From the NCBI RefSeq assembly GCF_900142985.1, contig NZ_LT670849.1, positions 4,294,501 to 4,358,500 on the forward strand: a stretch of 64,000 bases of DNA, written 5' to 3'. A program made the translations under genes and the position numbers. Shown piece by piece: positions 25,795 to 35,372 of the stretch. Position 1 is the stretch's first letter; the number at the start of each line of letters is the position of its first letter. This DNA comes from Bradyrhizobium erythrophlei. Its GTDB lineage: Bacteria; Pseudomonadota; Alphaproteobacteria; Rhizobiales; Xanthobacteraceae. Below the pieces are notes generated by a model, which ran no database searches, was not told where the DNA came from, and was given only the letters and a program-made list of their open reading frames with translations.

Positions 25795-27132
25795 TTATTC
25801 CGCTGCGAGCTGCCGGCTAACCTGCCTCACGGGCAATTCGATGCGTACGATCAGCCCGTGCGGTTGCCGGTCGTGAAGCGACAACTCGCCGCCATGCGCG
25901 AGCACGATCGCGCGTGCGATCGAAAGGCCGAGGCCAAAGCCGGTGGTGTCATCCATGTTGCGCGCATCATCGCCGCGCACGAACGGCTCCAGCATGACTT
26001 CCTTGCGGGCATCCGAAATGCCGGGCCCGTCATCCTCGACCTCGATGGTTGCGGTGTCGGCCGAGACTTCGAGACGAATGGTGGCGTGGGCGCCGTAGCG
26101 GACGGAATTCTCCACGAGGTTGTTGACGCTGCGCGTCAGGTCGTCCGGCCGCACGGTCGCCATGGCGCGCTGCGGGCCTTCGTAGACCACCTTGTGGCCG
26201 ACGTCGGCAAACTGATCGGCGACGAGCTGAAGCGTGGATGCGATATCGGTCAGCGTCATCGCCTCCAGCTTGCGGTCGTTGCGCAGGAACGACAACACCG
26301 CTTCCAGCATCGAGCGCATCTGGTCGAGATCGCTCATCATGCGACGGCGATGGCCGTCATCCTCGATGAATTCCGCCCGCAGCCGCATCCGCGTGATCGG
26401 CGTCCGCAGGTCGTGGCTGATCGCAGCCAGCATCTTGGTGCGGTCGTCGATCAGGGTGGAAATGCGTTCGCGCATCCGGTTCAGCGCCTTGGCCACGAAG
26501 CGGATCTCCTCCGGGCCGCGTTCGGGAAGGGACGCCGTCGCGCCGTTGACGCTGAAATTCTCGGCCGCCTTCGCAAACGCCGACAGCGGCGCTGTCAACG
26601 CCCGCGCCGCCCACAGGCTGAGCAGGCTGACGCTGACGATCGCGAATAATAGCGTCGCGAGCCACGGTCCGCCCCAGAACGGCCGCGGCCGCGGATCGCG
26701 CAGCACGCGCGCCGAGATCATCGCGCCGTCGGGCAACACAATGCCGACGCGCTGGTGCTTCTGGTCGTTGACGAGCGGAAAAATGCGATAGCTCGCGTCG
26801 AGCCGCCGGTGTAGGCCGCGCAGGTCGAATTTTTCAGGATCGCCTGCTTCGGGAACGGGTCCCGGCGGCAACGGCTGGATGTCGAGCTTGGGAAAGGCGC
26901 GCGCCAGATCAACGAGCAGCCGCGGGCGCTCGGTGGCCGGCGCGGCGCCGAGCAACTGCACCGCGGCGGCGAACTGCGCGTGACCGCGATCGACGCTCAG
27001 GTCGGGCTGCTCCGGGCGGCTGATCAGGAAGATGATCGTCAGGATGAGGTGAATGGCCGCGATCGAGGTGAGCACCAGCGCGGTGATCTGCCCGCTGATG
27101 GTCCTCAGGTTGAGGAAGTCGGCCAGTTTCAT
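25795..27132 (-). CDS. Sensor histidine kinase (EnvZ-like)
   Basis: 445 residues. Two transmembrane helices (about 14-38 and 157-177) enclose a 120-residue periplasmic sensor; HAMP at about 178-232; H-box AISHDLRTPITR with H240; N box LVENSVRYG, then DDGPGISD and GFGLGLSIAR ATP-lid motifs. Phosphorylates the response regulator encoded just before it, with a 4-bp ATGA overlap. Signal unknown. Confidence 0.93.
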   Translation of the reverse strand: MKLADFLNLRTISGQITALVLTSIAAIHLILTIIFLISRPEQPDLSVDRGHAQFAAAVQLLGAAPATERPRLLVDLARAFPKLDIQPLPPGPVPEAGDPEKFDLRGLHRRLDASYRIFPLVNDQKHQRVGIVLPDGAMISARVLRDPRPRPFWGGPWLATLLFAIVSVSLLSLWAARALTAPLSAFAKAAENFSVNGATASLPERGPEEIRFVAKALNRMRERISTLIDDRTKMLAAISHDLRTPITRMRLRAEFIEDDGHRRRMMSDLDQMRSMLEAVLSFLRNDRKLEAMTLTDIASTLQLVADQFADVGHKVVYEGPQRAMATVRPDDLTRSVNNLVENSVRYGAHATIRLEVSADTATIEVEDDGPGISDARKEVMLEPFVRGDDARNMDDTTGFGLGLSIARAIVLAHGGELSLHDRQPHGLIVRIELPVRQVSRQLAAE

Positions 27133-27878
27133 TTGGCTCCGTCGACCGGCATCGCCGCAGGCTCCACCGTCGGTGTGAACAGATATCCGCCCGAGCGCAC
27201 GGTCTTGATCATGCTGGAGTCCTGCGGGTCGGTTTCGATCTTGCGGCGGATGCGGCTTACTAGCACGTCGATGGATCGTTCGAAAGAACCGGCGTTGCGG
27301 CCCTGCGTCAGGTCGAGCAGGCTGTCGCGCGACAGCACCCGGCCCGGGCGTTCGCAGAAGGCGCGAAGCAGGTCGAATTCAGCTGACGTCATCGCCACGC
27401 GCGCGCCGGCCGGGTTGCGCAGTTCGCGGAGGCGGAAGTCGATCCGCCAGCCCTGGAAGTTCAGCGCGGTTGCGCCCATCACCGCGCTTGCGGTTTGCGC
27501 CGCTGCCTGGCGGCGCAACACGGCATTGATGCGGGCGAGCAGTTCGCGGGGATTGAAGGGCTTTGCGAGATAATCGTCGGCGCCCATCTCGAGGCCGAGG
27601 ATGCGGTCGACGTCCTCGCCGCGCGCGGTCAGCATGATGATCGGCACCTGCGACTCGCCGCGGATCTTCCGGCATAGGCTCAGGCCATCCTCGCCGGGCA
27701 ACATGACGTCGAGGATCACGAGGTCGACGCGATGGTCGGTCATGGCGCGGCTCATCTCGCGCCCATCATTGGCCGTCGTGACGTTGCAGGCGTTGTTACG
27801 GAGATATTTCGCGATCAGCGTCCGCGTTTCGCGGTCGTCTTCGACGACAAGAATGTTCGGCGGTACGGGGGCCATCAT
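27129..27878 (-). CDS. OmpR-family response regulator
   Basis: 249 residues, ATG 27878 (or 27875). Receiver with acidic pair ED and phosphoacceptor D57 (VILDVMLPGEDG), T in LTARGE, K in LAKPFNP; then a winged-helix domain (RELRNPAGARVAMTSAEFDLLRAFCERPG ... SRIRRKIETDPQDSSMIKTVRSGGYLF). Forms an operon with the kinase. Confidence 0.95.
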   Translation of the reverse strand: MMAPVPPNILVVEDDRETRTLIAKYLRNNACNVTTANDGREMSRAMTDHRVDLVILDVMLPGEDGLSLCRKIRGESQVPIIMLTARGEDVDRILGLEMGADDYLAKPFNPRELLARINAVLRRQAAAQTASAVMGATALNFQGWRIDFRLRELRNPAGARVAMTSAEFDLLRAFCERPGRVLSRDSLLDLTQGRNAGSFERSIDVLVSRIRRKIETDPQDSSMIKTVRSGGYLFTPTVEPAAMPVDGAK

Positions 27879-28070
27879 GAATCCTCTGCCTGACAATACC
27901 ACTCCACTGCGCCACTTTTTTGTTTCCAGATATTTCCGTCTTCGCAGGCGCAACACCGTGCAACAAGTCCGCTTTTGCCAGATGGGCGCGCCTTCCGGAA
28001 AGATGTCCCCGTCACTTCGAAGCGATTCCCTTAGCACGGCGTCGGCAGCGAAAATTCTTACAAAAAGCTC

Positions 28071-28775
28071 ATGTTCGATACCGTTATCCTCCTGACCGGC
28101 CCGATCGAACGAGCGGTTCTGCCGTCGGCGCTGCTCGGCCATAACCCCGGCCTCACCGTGGTGTCGATCGAGCGCGCGAGCGAACTGGCCGGCTTGAGCG
28201 AAGCGGTGCTGAAGCGTTCGCGGCTGATCGCCTTCGTGACGCCGGTGATCGTGCCGCGGTCGATTTTGGCTCTGGTCGGTTACGGCGCTTTCAACTTTCA
28301 TCCGGGACCGCCGACTTATCCCGGATGGGCGCCGGCGCATTTTGCAATCTACGATCAGGCGGCGGATTTCGGCGCGACCGTCCATGCCATGGTCGAACAG
28401 GTCGATGCCGGTCCGATCATCGAACTCGCCTCGTTTCCAATTCCGCCGCACACCACGGTGCTCGGGCTCGAAGGTCTCGCTTATGCCCATCTCGCGCTTT
28501 TGTTCTGGCGCACGGCGAAGTGGCTGGCGACGGACCGCGATCCTCCGCCGGCTCTGCCAGTTGCGTGGAGCAACAGGAAATATTCGCGCCAGAACTATCG
28601 CGCGATGTGCGAGATCCCGCTCGACATTTCCAAGAGCGAACTCGAGCGGCGGCTGAAGGTGTTCGGCGGCAACTACTTCGGCGTCGCGCCGTCGATCCGT
28701 CTGCACGGCGTCGAATTCCGCGCCGTCACCGAGCCCCAAGCGGTGAGTGAACTCGAGACGCTCGGCAGAAACTGA
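28071..28775 (+). CDS. Formyltransferase-like protein
   Basis: 234 residues. NFHPGPPTYPGWAPAHFAIYDQ with the FHPGP motif, then GATVHAMVEQVDAGPII, the H/D formyltransferase signature of tetrahydrofolate-dependent transferases (as in Fmt and PurN). Lacks the full Fmt C-terminal domain. Probably formylates an amine or sugar amine; substrate unknown. Diverges from the response regulator. Confidence 0.8.
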   Translation: MFDTVILLTGPIERAVLPSALLGHNPGLTVVSIERASELAGLSEAVLKRSRLIAFVTPVIVPRSILALVGYGAFNFHPGPPTYPGWAPAHFAIYDQAADFGATVHAMVEQVDAGPIIELASFPIPPHTTVLGLEGLAYAHLALLFWRTAKWLATDRDPPPALPVAWSNRKYSRQNYRAMCEIPLDISKSELERRLKVFGGNYFGVAPSIRLHGVEFRAVTEPQAVSELETLGRN

Positions 28776-28919
28776 GTTCCCCGGCTCGCAGCGGATTGCA
28801 GGAACTGTGTCACAGCGGAACACGCGTTGCATTGTCGCATTCGAAATTCGGGGAACAACGGAACGCCGATTGCAGCATCGTGTTTTCTCTTCACCTTTGG
28901 GCTTAAGGAGGAGACACAC

Positions 28920-29492
28920 ATGTTCGCAAAAGCTTTCACGGCGGCGTTGGCCAGCACGGCGCTACTCGCCACCATCGCATCGGCGCAAACCCCGACCCCG
29001 ACCACCGACCGCGCAGATACGGCTGCGAGCTCGAGCACATCGGGTTCGACGACACTGTCAAGCTCGCAGTTGCAGGGCGACTGGCGCGCCTCGAAGGTCG
29101 TGGGGCTGAGCGTCTACAACGAAAACAACGAGAAGCTCGGTTCGATCAATGACCTCTTGATGGACAAGGGCGGGAACATCAAGGCGGTGGTGCTTGGCGT
29201 CGGCGGCTTCCTCGGCATGGGCGAACACCTCGTTGCTGTTCCGCTGGAGAAAGTGAAGTTCTCCAGTGAAGCCATCGCCTATACCGGCACGGCCAGCACC
29301 GGCACGCCGGGCGCGGGTGGCGGCAGCATGGCCAATCGCCCGGCCAATCCGACCACGATGCCTCCGACCACGACGGGTTCGGCCGGCACCGCGAGCGCGA
29401 CCAAGTCCAATCCCTGGTATCCCGACCACGCGGTGTTCAACGCGAACAAGGACGAACTGAAGTCGATGCCCGAGTTCAAGTACGCGCAGTAA
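28920..29492 (+). CDS. PRC-barrel domain exported protein
   Basis: 190 residues, ATG 28920 after GGAGGAG. Signal peptide ending IASA-QTP, a serine/threonine linker, a PRC barrel (WRASKVVGLSVYNENNEKLGSINDLLMDKGG ... VAVPLEKVKF) and a glycine/proline/threonine tail ending KSMPEFKYAQ. Likely periplasmic; commonly stress-related in rhizobia, role unproved. Confidence 0.85.
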   Translation: MFAKAFTAALASTALLATIASAQTPTPTTDRADTAASSSTSGSTTLSSSQLQGDWRASKVVGLSVYNENNEKLGSINDLLMDKGGNIKAVVLGVGGFLGMGEHLVAVPLEKVKFSSEAIAYTGTASTGTPGAGGGSMANRPANPTTMPPTTTGSAGTASATKSNPWYPDHAVFNANKDELKSMPEFKYAQ

Positions 29493-29530
29493 GGCTGAAT
29501 TCGGCATCCATAAGCAGCGGCAGTGAAGAG

Positions 29531-29558
29531 CGCGCCCGGTTTTGCCGGGCGCGTTTTT
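29531..29558 (+). terminator. Intrinsic terminator
   Basis: CGCGCCCGG, loop TTTTG, CCGGGCGCG, then TTTTT, 39 bp after the PRC-barrel gene. Confidence 0.9.
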
Positions 29559-29768
29559 GCAGTGCGGTAGATTGATCATTCCGTCGTGCGGCAAATCTAG
29601 GCTCGGCCGTCATGCGCTCCGTTGCTTTTTGTTGCAGATAGATCACTTCCGGCAGCAAAAACGCCTTGGAACCGGGCAAATGCATAATGTATTCGTCGCC
29701 TTTGGAGGCACTGGCGCTATGCTAGCGGCAAGTTCACTTTTTTGAATGAGTCGTTTGGGGGGAGTGCC

Positions 29769-30551
29769 ATGAAGAGAATCGCATTGCTGCTTTCCGCGCT
29801 GGCCTTCGGAACCAGCACGGCCATCGCCGCGGATTTGCCGGTCAAAGCGCCGCCACCACCGATCATTCCGGAATTCAACTGGACCGGCGTTTACGTCGGC
29901 GCCAACTTCGGCGGCATGTGGACGTCCCAGAGCGCCGTCTGGCCCAACATCGGCGCGACCCGCTTCGACCACAACGGGTCGTTCGGCGTTGGCGGCTTGA
30001 ATGGCGGGGCTCAATATCAGTTCAGCAACAACTGGGTGCTCGGCGTAGACTTCTCGTGGTTCTCCGGCTTCGACGACACGCAGGTTGCCGGCTCGCCGGC
30101 TACCGGTTGTGCCAATCCTTTCTTGCTCAGCTGCGCCGCAGGCCTTCAGAGTGTTGTCACCGTGGGTCCGCGGGTAGGCTACGCGTGGCGGGACGTCTTC
30201 TTCTATGGCCAGGGCGGCTACGCAAGTGGAGAAATCAATACGAGTTCTTTCGTCAGGGTTGGTCCAGCGCTCCTTCAGTTTGACAACTTTAGCAAGCGCC
30301 ATGACGGGTGGTTCGCAGGCGCCGGCGTCGACTGGGCTGTCTGGAAGGGCAGGCAGACCGCGATCGTCATCGGTCTGGACTACAAGCATGTCGACCTTGG
30401 CACGACCACGATGATCAGCCCGGGAGATGGTGTTGCCTTCTGCTCCGTCGACTGTCGCTCCATCAAGACCAGTGCGGACGTCGTTCAGGCGCGCTTCTCG
30501 CTGAAGTTCGATCCGATCACCCCGCTTACGCCGGTGGTGGCGAAGTACTGA
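29769..30551 (+). CDS. Outer-membrane beta-barrel protein (Omp25/31-like)
   Basis: 260 residues, ATG 29769. Signal peptide ending AIAA-DLPVKAPPPP, then NWTGVYVGANFGGMW and barrel strands through SADVVQARFSLKFDP. Same family as 1094-1918 and followed by a strong terminator. GGGGGGAG precedes the ATG. Confidence 0.86.
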   Translation: MKRIALLLSALAFGTSTAIAADLPVKAPPPPIIPEFNWTGVYVGANFGGMWTSQSAVWPNIGATRFDHNGSFGVGGLNGGAQYQFSNNWVLGVDFSWFSGFDDTQVAGSPATGCANPFLLSCAAGLQSVVTVGPRVGYAWRDVFFYGQGGYASGEINTSSFVRVGPALLQFDNFSKRHDGWFAGAGVDWAVWKGRQTAIVIGLDYKHVDLGTTTMISPGDGVAFCSVDCRSIKTSADVVQARFSLKFDPITPLTPVVAKY

Positions 30552-30575
30552 CCGCACACGGTCGTTCAGACATCG

Positions 30576-30606
30576 AGGGCCCTGACTTCGGTCAGGGCCC
30601 TTTTTG
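30576..30606 (+). terminator. Intrinsic terminator of the porin gene
   Basis: Perfect 11-bp arms AGGGCCCTGAC and complement around the stable TTCG tetraloop, then TTTTT. Confidence 0.93.
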
Positions 30607-30705
30607 CTGAAGCGACTTTGCGCCTTTCAGCGTCGATGTCCCCCTGTTAGTCTTGGCCTACGGCAGAGGCATCTGCCTCCTGCCAAGACCGAACGGGAGG
30701 ACGAC

Positions 30706-30918
30706 ATGACCGAGAGCGTCTACAAAGTCATTGAACTGATCGGTACCAGCAAGGAATCATGGGAGAAGGCGGCCGCGGCCGCCGTCGACAGGGCCGGCAA
30801 AACATTGCGAGATCTTCGCGTCGCCGAAGTCGTCAAGCTCGACCTGCAACTCGATGCCAAAGGCAAGGTTGAAGCCTATCGCGCCAAGCTCAACGTCTCC
30901 TTCAAATTCGAGGACTGA
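30706..30918 (+). CDS. Dodecin
   Basis: 70 residues, MTESVYKVIELIGTSKESWE, then AVDRAGKTLRDLRVAEVVKLD and the C-terminal strand YRAKLNVSFKFED: the standard dodecin fold, a dodecameric flavin (or CoA) store. Strong GGGAGG site before ATG 30706. Stands alone with its own terminator. Confidence 0.93.
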   Translation: MTESVYKVIELIGTSKESWEKAAAAAVDRAGKTLRDLRVAEVVKLDLQLDAKGKVEAYRAKLNVSFKFED

Positions 30919-30953
30919 CTAGAGCATTTGAGCTCGAGTGTCAGAATGAAGAA

Positions 30954-30984
30954 AACGCGTCCGGTTTTGCCGGGCGCGTTTTTT
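30954..30984 (+). terminator. Intrinsic terminator of the dodecin gene
   Basis: AACGCGTCCGG, loop TTTTG, CCGGGCGCGTT then a T run; a near-relative of the hairpin at 29531. Confidence 0.85.
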
Positions 30985-30992
30985 GTTTGGTC

Positions 30993-31078
30993 GTCATTGC
31001 GAGCGAAGCGAAGCAATCCAGTCATGACCGCGGATAAGGATTCTGGATTGCTTCGTCGCCTGCGCTCCTCGCAATGAC
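30993..31078. repeat. Dispersed palindromic repeat, GTCATTGCGAGCG class
   Basis: GTCATTGCGAGCGAAGCGAA and TGCGCTCCTCGCAATGAC are the outer arms; GCAATCCAG and CTGGATTGC the inner arms. Related copies at 58621 and 60328. Confidence 0.88.
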
Positions 31079-31092
31079 GGTGCGAACAAACC

Positions 31093-32298
31093 TCAGTTCG
31101 TCTTCACCAGCGGGCAATTGCCCTTGTCGAGCGGACGGAAGGCTTCGTCGCCCGGCACCGTGGCGAGCAGCTTGTACAGATCCCACTCGCCCTTCGATTC
31201 CTCGGGCTTCTTGACCTCGAACAGATACATGTCGTGGACCATGCGGCCGTCGATGCGGATCTTGCCACCGTGAGCGAAGAAATCGTTGACCGGGGTAGCG
31301 CGCATCTGCGCCATCACCTTTTGCGAGTCGTCGGTGCCGATCGCCTCGATGGCGTTCAGGTAATGCATGGTCGCCGAATAGAGGCCGGCCTGGATCATGG
31401 TCGGCATGTGGCCGACCTTGTCGTTGAAGCGCTTGGAGAAGGCGCGCGTCTCGTCATCGCGATCCCAGTAGAAGGCGTCGGTGACGATCAGCCCCTGCGT
31501 CGCCTTGATACCGAGCGAATGTACGTCGGTGATTTCGGTGAGCAGCGCGATCATCTTCTGCCCGCCCTGCGTGATGCCGAACTCGGCTGCCTGCTTCAAC
31601 GCGTTCTGGCTGTCGCCGCCGGCGTTGGCCAGACCGATCACCTTGGCCTTCGAGGATTGAGCTTGCAGCAGGAAGGAGGAGAAATCCGAATTGTTGAGCG
31701 GATGACGCACGTCGCCGAGCACCTTGCCGCCGTTCTCCTTCACGACATTGGCAGCATCGCGTTCGAGTGCCATGCCGAAGGCATAGTCCGCGGTGACGAA
31801 GAACCATGTGTCCTCGCCGCGCTTGACCATCGCCTTGCCGGCGACGTTGGAGAGCGAATAGGTGTCGTAGGTCCAGTGCACCGTGTTGGGCGAGCACGCA
31901 ACGCCGGTGAGGTCGGACGTGCCGCCGCCAGAGTTGATATGGATCTTGTTCTTCTCGCGGGTCAGCGCCGAAATCGGCAGCGCGACGGAGGAGGTGGGCA
32001 CGTCGAAGATCGCGTCGACCTTCTCGTTGTCGTACCAGCTGCGGGCGATGGACAAGGCGATGTCGGGCTTGTTCTGGTGGTCGGCCGAAATCATTTCGAC
32101 CTTCAGCTTGCCCTTGTAATCGTCGATCGCCATCTGCACGGCGGCGACCGACCCCTTGCCGGTGGCGTCCGCATAAAGGCTCGACATGTCGGTCAGGACG
32201 CCGATCTTGACGACGTCGTCGGAGATCTGTGCGCTCGCGGCCCCACCGGACACAGCGAGTGCAAGTCCGGCCATGAGCGTGGCTGCAAATGATTTCAT
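31093..32298 (-). CDS. ABC transporter substrate-binding protein (branched-chain amino acid type)
   Basis: 401 residues with signal peptide ending AASA-QIS. The type I periplasmic-binding fold is evident: DDVVKIGVLTDMSSLYADATGKGSVAAVQMAIDD, NSGGGTSDLTGVACSPNTVHWTYDTYSL and WFFVTADYAFG. Binds an amino acid, amide or aromatic acid. No permease or ATPase genes are adjacent, so it is an orphan binding protein here. Confidence 0.9.
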   Translation of the reverse strand: MKSFAATLMAGLALAVSGGAASAQISDDVVKIGVLTDMSSLYADATGKGSVAAVQMAIDDYKGKLKVEMISADHQNKPDIALSIARSWYDNEKVDAIFDVPTSSVALPISALTREKNKIHINSGGGTSDLTGVACSPNTVHWTYDTYSLSNVAGKAMVKRGEDTWFFVTADYAFGMALERDAANVVKENGGKVLGDVRHPLNNSDFSSFLLQAQSSKAKVIGLANAGGDSQNALKQAAEFGITQGGQKMIALLTEITDVHSLGIKATQGLIVTDAFYWDRDDETRAFSKRFNDKVGHMPTMIQAGLYSATMHYLNAIEAIGTDDSQKVMAQMRATPVNDFFAHGGKIRIDGRMVHDMYLFEVKKPEESKGEWDLYKLLATVPGDEAFRPLDKGNCPLVKTN

Positions 32299-32419
32299 AA
32301 TCCCTCCCTGGATATTGCTGTTGTTTTATTACCGCTTTTGTACCCGGCTTCGCGTGCGTCCGCCAAGCCTGAAAAGATGTCAGCCGGGAGCGGTACAGGA
32401 AGGAGGACTCGTTAACCCT

Positions 32420-32592
32420 CATGGTGAGGAGGCGGGTGCCCGAGCAGACCGAGCGCTGGCGAGGTCGTTAGCGAACGGCACGAAAGACGATACGCCGTCG
32501 CTGGACGATGCTCCGCATCGCCAGGAGAACAATGAGGCCCGGCCGGTGGCCTCATCCGACGCATCGCTTTTGCGATGCTCCTCAGGATGAGG
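32420..32592. repeat. Dispersed repeat, CTCATCCTGAGGAG class
   Basis: GTGAGGAGGC at the left, CCTCATCCGACGCATCGC, TGCGATGCTCCTCAGGATGA at the right. Shares the CTCAGGATGAGG core with 41741 and 56320. The interval 32299-32606 holds no gene. Confidence 0.75.
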
Positions 32593-32606
32593 AAAAGCAG
32601 CTTGCC

Positions 32607-34157
32607 TCAAAACCCGGGCAGCGCCGCGACCGTCACGTTGATGGTGCCGGAGACCTCCGCGATCAGCCGCAGCGTGTTGGAATCGTAGGCGATGTCGGAC
32701 AAAGCGAGGTTGGCGATATCGGTCGTCACCCGCGCGCCGTTGTCGCTTCTTTGCAGGTCCGAGACCGCGCTTGCGATCATCTTTTGCGCATCGCCCAGGA
32801 ACGGCTTGAGGTCCACGGTGGTCTTCTCGGCCAGCACCTTCTGAAGATGCGGCATAACGGCGCGTGCCGCCGCGCCGAGCAGCCCGAAGGCGGCCTCGGA
32901 CTCCACCGCCATCTCCACACTGGTGAGCCTAAGGATCTGGCTCTTCTGATCGAGCGTCGGCTTGCCCCAGATGTAGACGGTGGCCTCGCCGCCGAACGAC
33001 AGGAAGCTCGCCTTCTCCTTGGCGTTGATCAGAAGCGAAATCAGAAGCCGGTCGCCGGAAGCCGCCACCTGCACATGCTTGACGGTTACATCGGTCGAAC
33101 TCGATCCGTCCTCGGGAAAGTGGCGTCCGATCAGTTGCGCTTCCACCAGCTTGTCGACGTCGGCAAAGGGAATGTCGATGGGGATGCCGATGCTGACGGT
33201 CGGCTGCGTCGGCGGCACGATCGAAAGTTTTTCCGGGAACGGACACATCGGCGTGGTTTCTTTCGGCGTGATGCGGGTTTCCGCCTCGATGCCGAGGGTC
33301 ATCATGATCGTGGTGGCGCTGACACTGGGCTGCACCGCGACTGCCCGCGTCGGCCGTAACTCCAGCCACAGCGGCGGCGCCGAAGCATTGCCGGCCGTGA
33401 GCGGAATCGAACGGCAGGCCTTGCTCCACTGGATGCGCGCATTGCGTTCGAACGAAGGATCGTTGCGAATCCGGTTGCCTGCGGCCTCGACCTGGTCGGC
33501 GACATTCTTGTCGATCACCGGCTTGATCTGCGCCGGCACGTTGACGCGGGCGCCGGCGACCGCGAGGCTGGTGTCGCCGAGATTCACCTGGCCGCTCAGA
33601 TTGGGTTCGATCCGCCAGGTAGCCGAGAACTTCGGTCGCGAACTGACGGTCACGTTGCCCTTGATCTCGGCGGACGCATTGACGCCCTTGATGTTGATGC
33701 TGCTGATCTGCTTGGCGACGTTGCCGCCGAGCAGCCCGCCGATGGCATCTCCGACCGCGCCGGTGGTCTTGGCGGCCAGCGAACCCGTGACGTTCAGCTT
33801 TCCGCTCAGGCCGGTGGTGAGGGACAGGGCGTCCTGTCCGCCGGAAACCCCGATCGGCCCGCGCGAGGCGGTCCAGCCGATGTCGGCGTTTTGCAGCACC
33901 TGCGACACCGGATTATCCGCCTTGCCGGAAAAATTGCGCGGCGTGCCGCGATCCGCCGCGGCCTGGATCGCGGTGATGGGAATGGCGATCTGGGCCATGA
34001 TGACGGAGCTGCGGGGGGCGGACGGCAGTGGTGGGAGTTCGGCCACGGCCGGGCGGAAGGCCGAGCCACGCGGAGAAAGCCAGTCCATCGCCAGCAAACT
34101 GGCGACAAACGAGATCGCGAGCACTGCGGCCCCGATCAGAATGACCTTCAAACGCAT
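32607..34157 (-). CDS. DUF4403 family protein
   Basis: 516 residues, ATG 34157 (MRLKVILIGAAVLAISFVAS), one N-terminal membrane anchor. The core SSVIMAQIAIPITAIQAAADRGTP, then repeated beta-rich domains with VNVPAQIKPVIDKNVADQVEAA and a C-terminal YIWGKPTLD region fit DUF4403, a lipid-binding SMP/BPI-like periplasmic family. Probably anchored in the inner membrane and handling lipids or envelope components. Confidence 0.85.
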   Translation of the reverse strand: MRLKVILIGAAVLAISFVASLLAMDWLSPRGSAFRPAVAELPPLPSAPRSSVIMAQIAIPITAIQAAADRGTPRNFSGKADNPVSQVLQNADIGWTASRGPIGVSGGQDALSLTTGLSGKLNVTGSLAAKTTGAVGDAIGGLLGGNVAKQISSINIKGVNASAEIKGNVTVSSRPKFSATWRIEPNLSGQVNLGDTSLAVAGARVNVPAQIKPVIDKNVADQVEAAGNRIRNDPSFERNARIQWSKACRSIPLTAGNASAPPLWLELRPTRAVAVQPSVSATTIMMTLGIEAETRITPKETTPMCPFPEKLSIVPPTQPTVSIGIPIDIPFADVDKLVEAQLIGRHFPEDGSSSTDVTVKHVQVAASGDRLLISLLINAKEKASFLSFGGEATVYIWGKPTLDQKSQILRLTSVEMAVESEAAFGLLGAAARAVMPHLQKVLAEKTTVDLKPFLGDAQKMIASAVSDLQRSDNGARVTTDIANLALSDIAYDSNTLRLIAEVSGTINVTVAALPGF

Positions 34158-34314
34158 CGTCCCCCCGGACTGATTCAATAAGACTCTATAGGGCCGGGGT
34201 GGGGGGCGGCTACCCCGCTTGCCGGTAATTCGATAGGCCCAAGATATGCTCGAAGGCTCCGGCTGCAATATGGTCGGATTGTTTCTGTTAGGAAAAGCAG
34301 GGCCTTACAAAAGC

Positions 34315-34354
34315 AGGAAAGGTGCGGGGGGACGCCGCGCCTTTCTTTATGTGG
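34315..34354 (-). terminator. Terminator-like hairpin after the L,D-transpeptidase gene
   Basis: AAAGGTGCGG, GGGGACG, CCGCGCCTTT pairs with one wobble and is flanked by T-rich sequence in the leftward reading. The rest of 34158-34398 has several short repeats (CTAGGAAACTAG) of unknown meaning. Confidence 0.55.
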
Positions 34355-34398
34355 GACCTTGGGGGAGGTCCCTGGGGGAAACTAGGAAACTAGAAGCG

Positions 34399-35076
34399 TT
34401 AGCTTCGCTGGGCCGGCGCGTTATCGGCGCGGCGTTCCATCGGCATCACGATCACCCGGGTGCCGACGTTCACGCGTGAGTAGAGATCGGTGACATCCTG
34501 GTTGGTGAGGCGAATGCAACCGGAAGAAACGTGGGTGCCGATGGTTGAAGGCTGATTGGTGCCGTGAATGCGATAGACCGTGCCGCCGAGATACATCGCG
34601 CGTGCGCCGAGCGGATTGCCGGGGCCGCCGGCCATATGACGCGGTAGATAAGGTTGACGCGCGATCATCTCCGGCGGCGGAGTCCAGTCCGGCCACTCGG
34701 CCTTCTTCGTGACCGTCTGCACGCCCGACCAGGTGAAACCATCGCGGCCGACGCCGATGCCGTAGCGGATCGCCTGTCCGCCTCCGAGCACATAATAGAG
34801 ATAAGTGTTGGGATTATCGATGATGATCGTGCCCGCCGGCTCGCGCGTCGGATAGTTGACGGTCTGACGTTTGAAGCGCGCCGGCAGTTCGAACGGCGCA
34901 TCGCCCTCGTCGGACGGGGCGGGCTGAACGGCCCGCGGTTGTTCGAGCGCCGGGAAAGGAAACAGCGGCAAGGGTGCGGCGGTAGCCGAGCCGGTCAACG
35001 CCATCGCGCCAGCGATCAGTGTCACGCTCGCCAAAGCGCGGCGCGAATACGAAACGAGATTACGAGATCCGAACAT
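34399..35076 (-). CDS. L,D-transpeptidase (YkuD domain)
   Basis: 225 residues, signal peptide ending SATA-AP. Catalytic H171 (RIHGTNQPS) and C187 in HVSSGCIRL complete the YkuD motif. Cross-links peptidoglycan by 3-3 bonds or attaches proteins to it in the periplasm. Divergent from the glycosyltransferase across a 296-bp gap in which I see no clear regulatory site. Confidence 0.93.
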   Translation of the reverse strand: MFGSRNLVSYSRRALASVTLIAGAMALTGSATAAPLPLFPFPALEQPRAVQPAPSDEGDAPFELPARFKRQTVNYPTREPAGTIIIDNPNTYLYYVLGGGQAIRYGIGVGRDGFTWSGVQTVTKKAEWPDWTPPPEMIARQPYLPRHMAGGPGNPLGARAMYLGGTVYRIHGTNQPSTIGTHVSSGCIRLTNQDVTDLYSRVNVGTRVIVMPMERRADNAPAQRS

Positions 35077-35372
35077 CTACCGCCCCCTGTTGTTAGCGTT
35101 GCGCGACCGTTTGGGCCACGTCGTTGGGAACGATCCTTAACCGCAAACCGTTTCCGGACATTTTCGCCGATTAGCGAAAATGTCTTCACCGCCTTCATGA
35201 ATCGTTTCATCTCAGTGTCATGAAGCGGCGGGAAGGGCCCCGCAAACAACCATTAACCCCGGAAAGTGGTCGCCATGCGAAAATCGGGGTCGTTAACCTC
35301 TATGACGTCACACGCTTGAAATATCTCTGACGCAACGTCGCGCCGAAAAGAATCAGCAGGGCTGAATCGGCG

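Noticed and set aside
27879..28919. N-terminal extension of the response regulator to 28919
   Set aside because: Runs antisense through the formyltransferase; the receiver domain begins at 27878.
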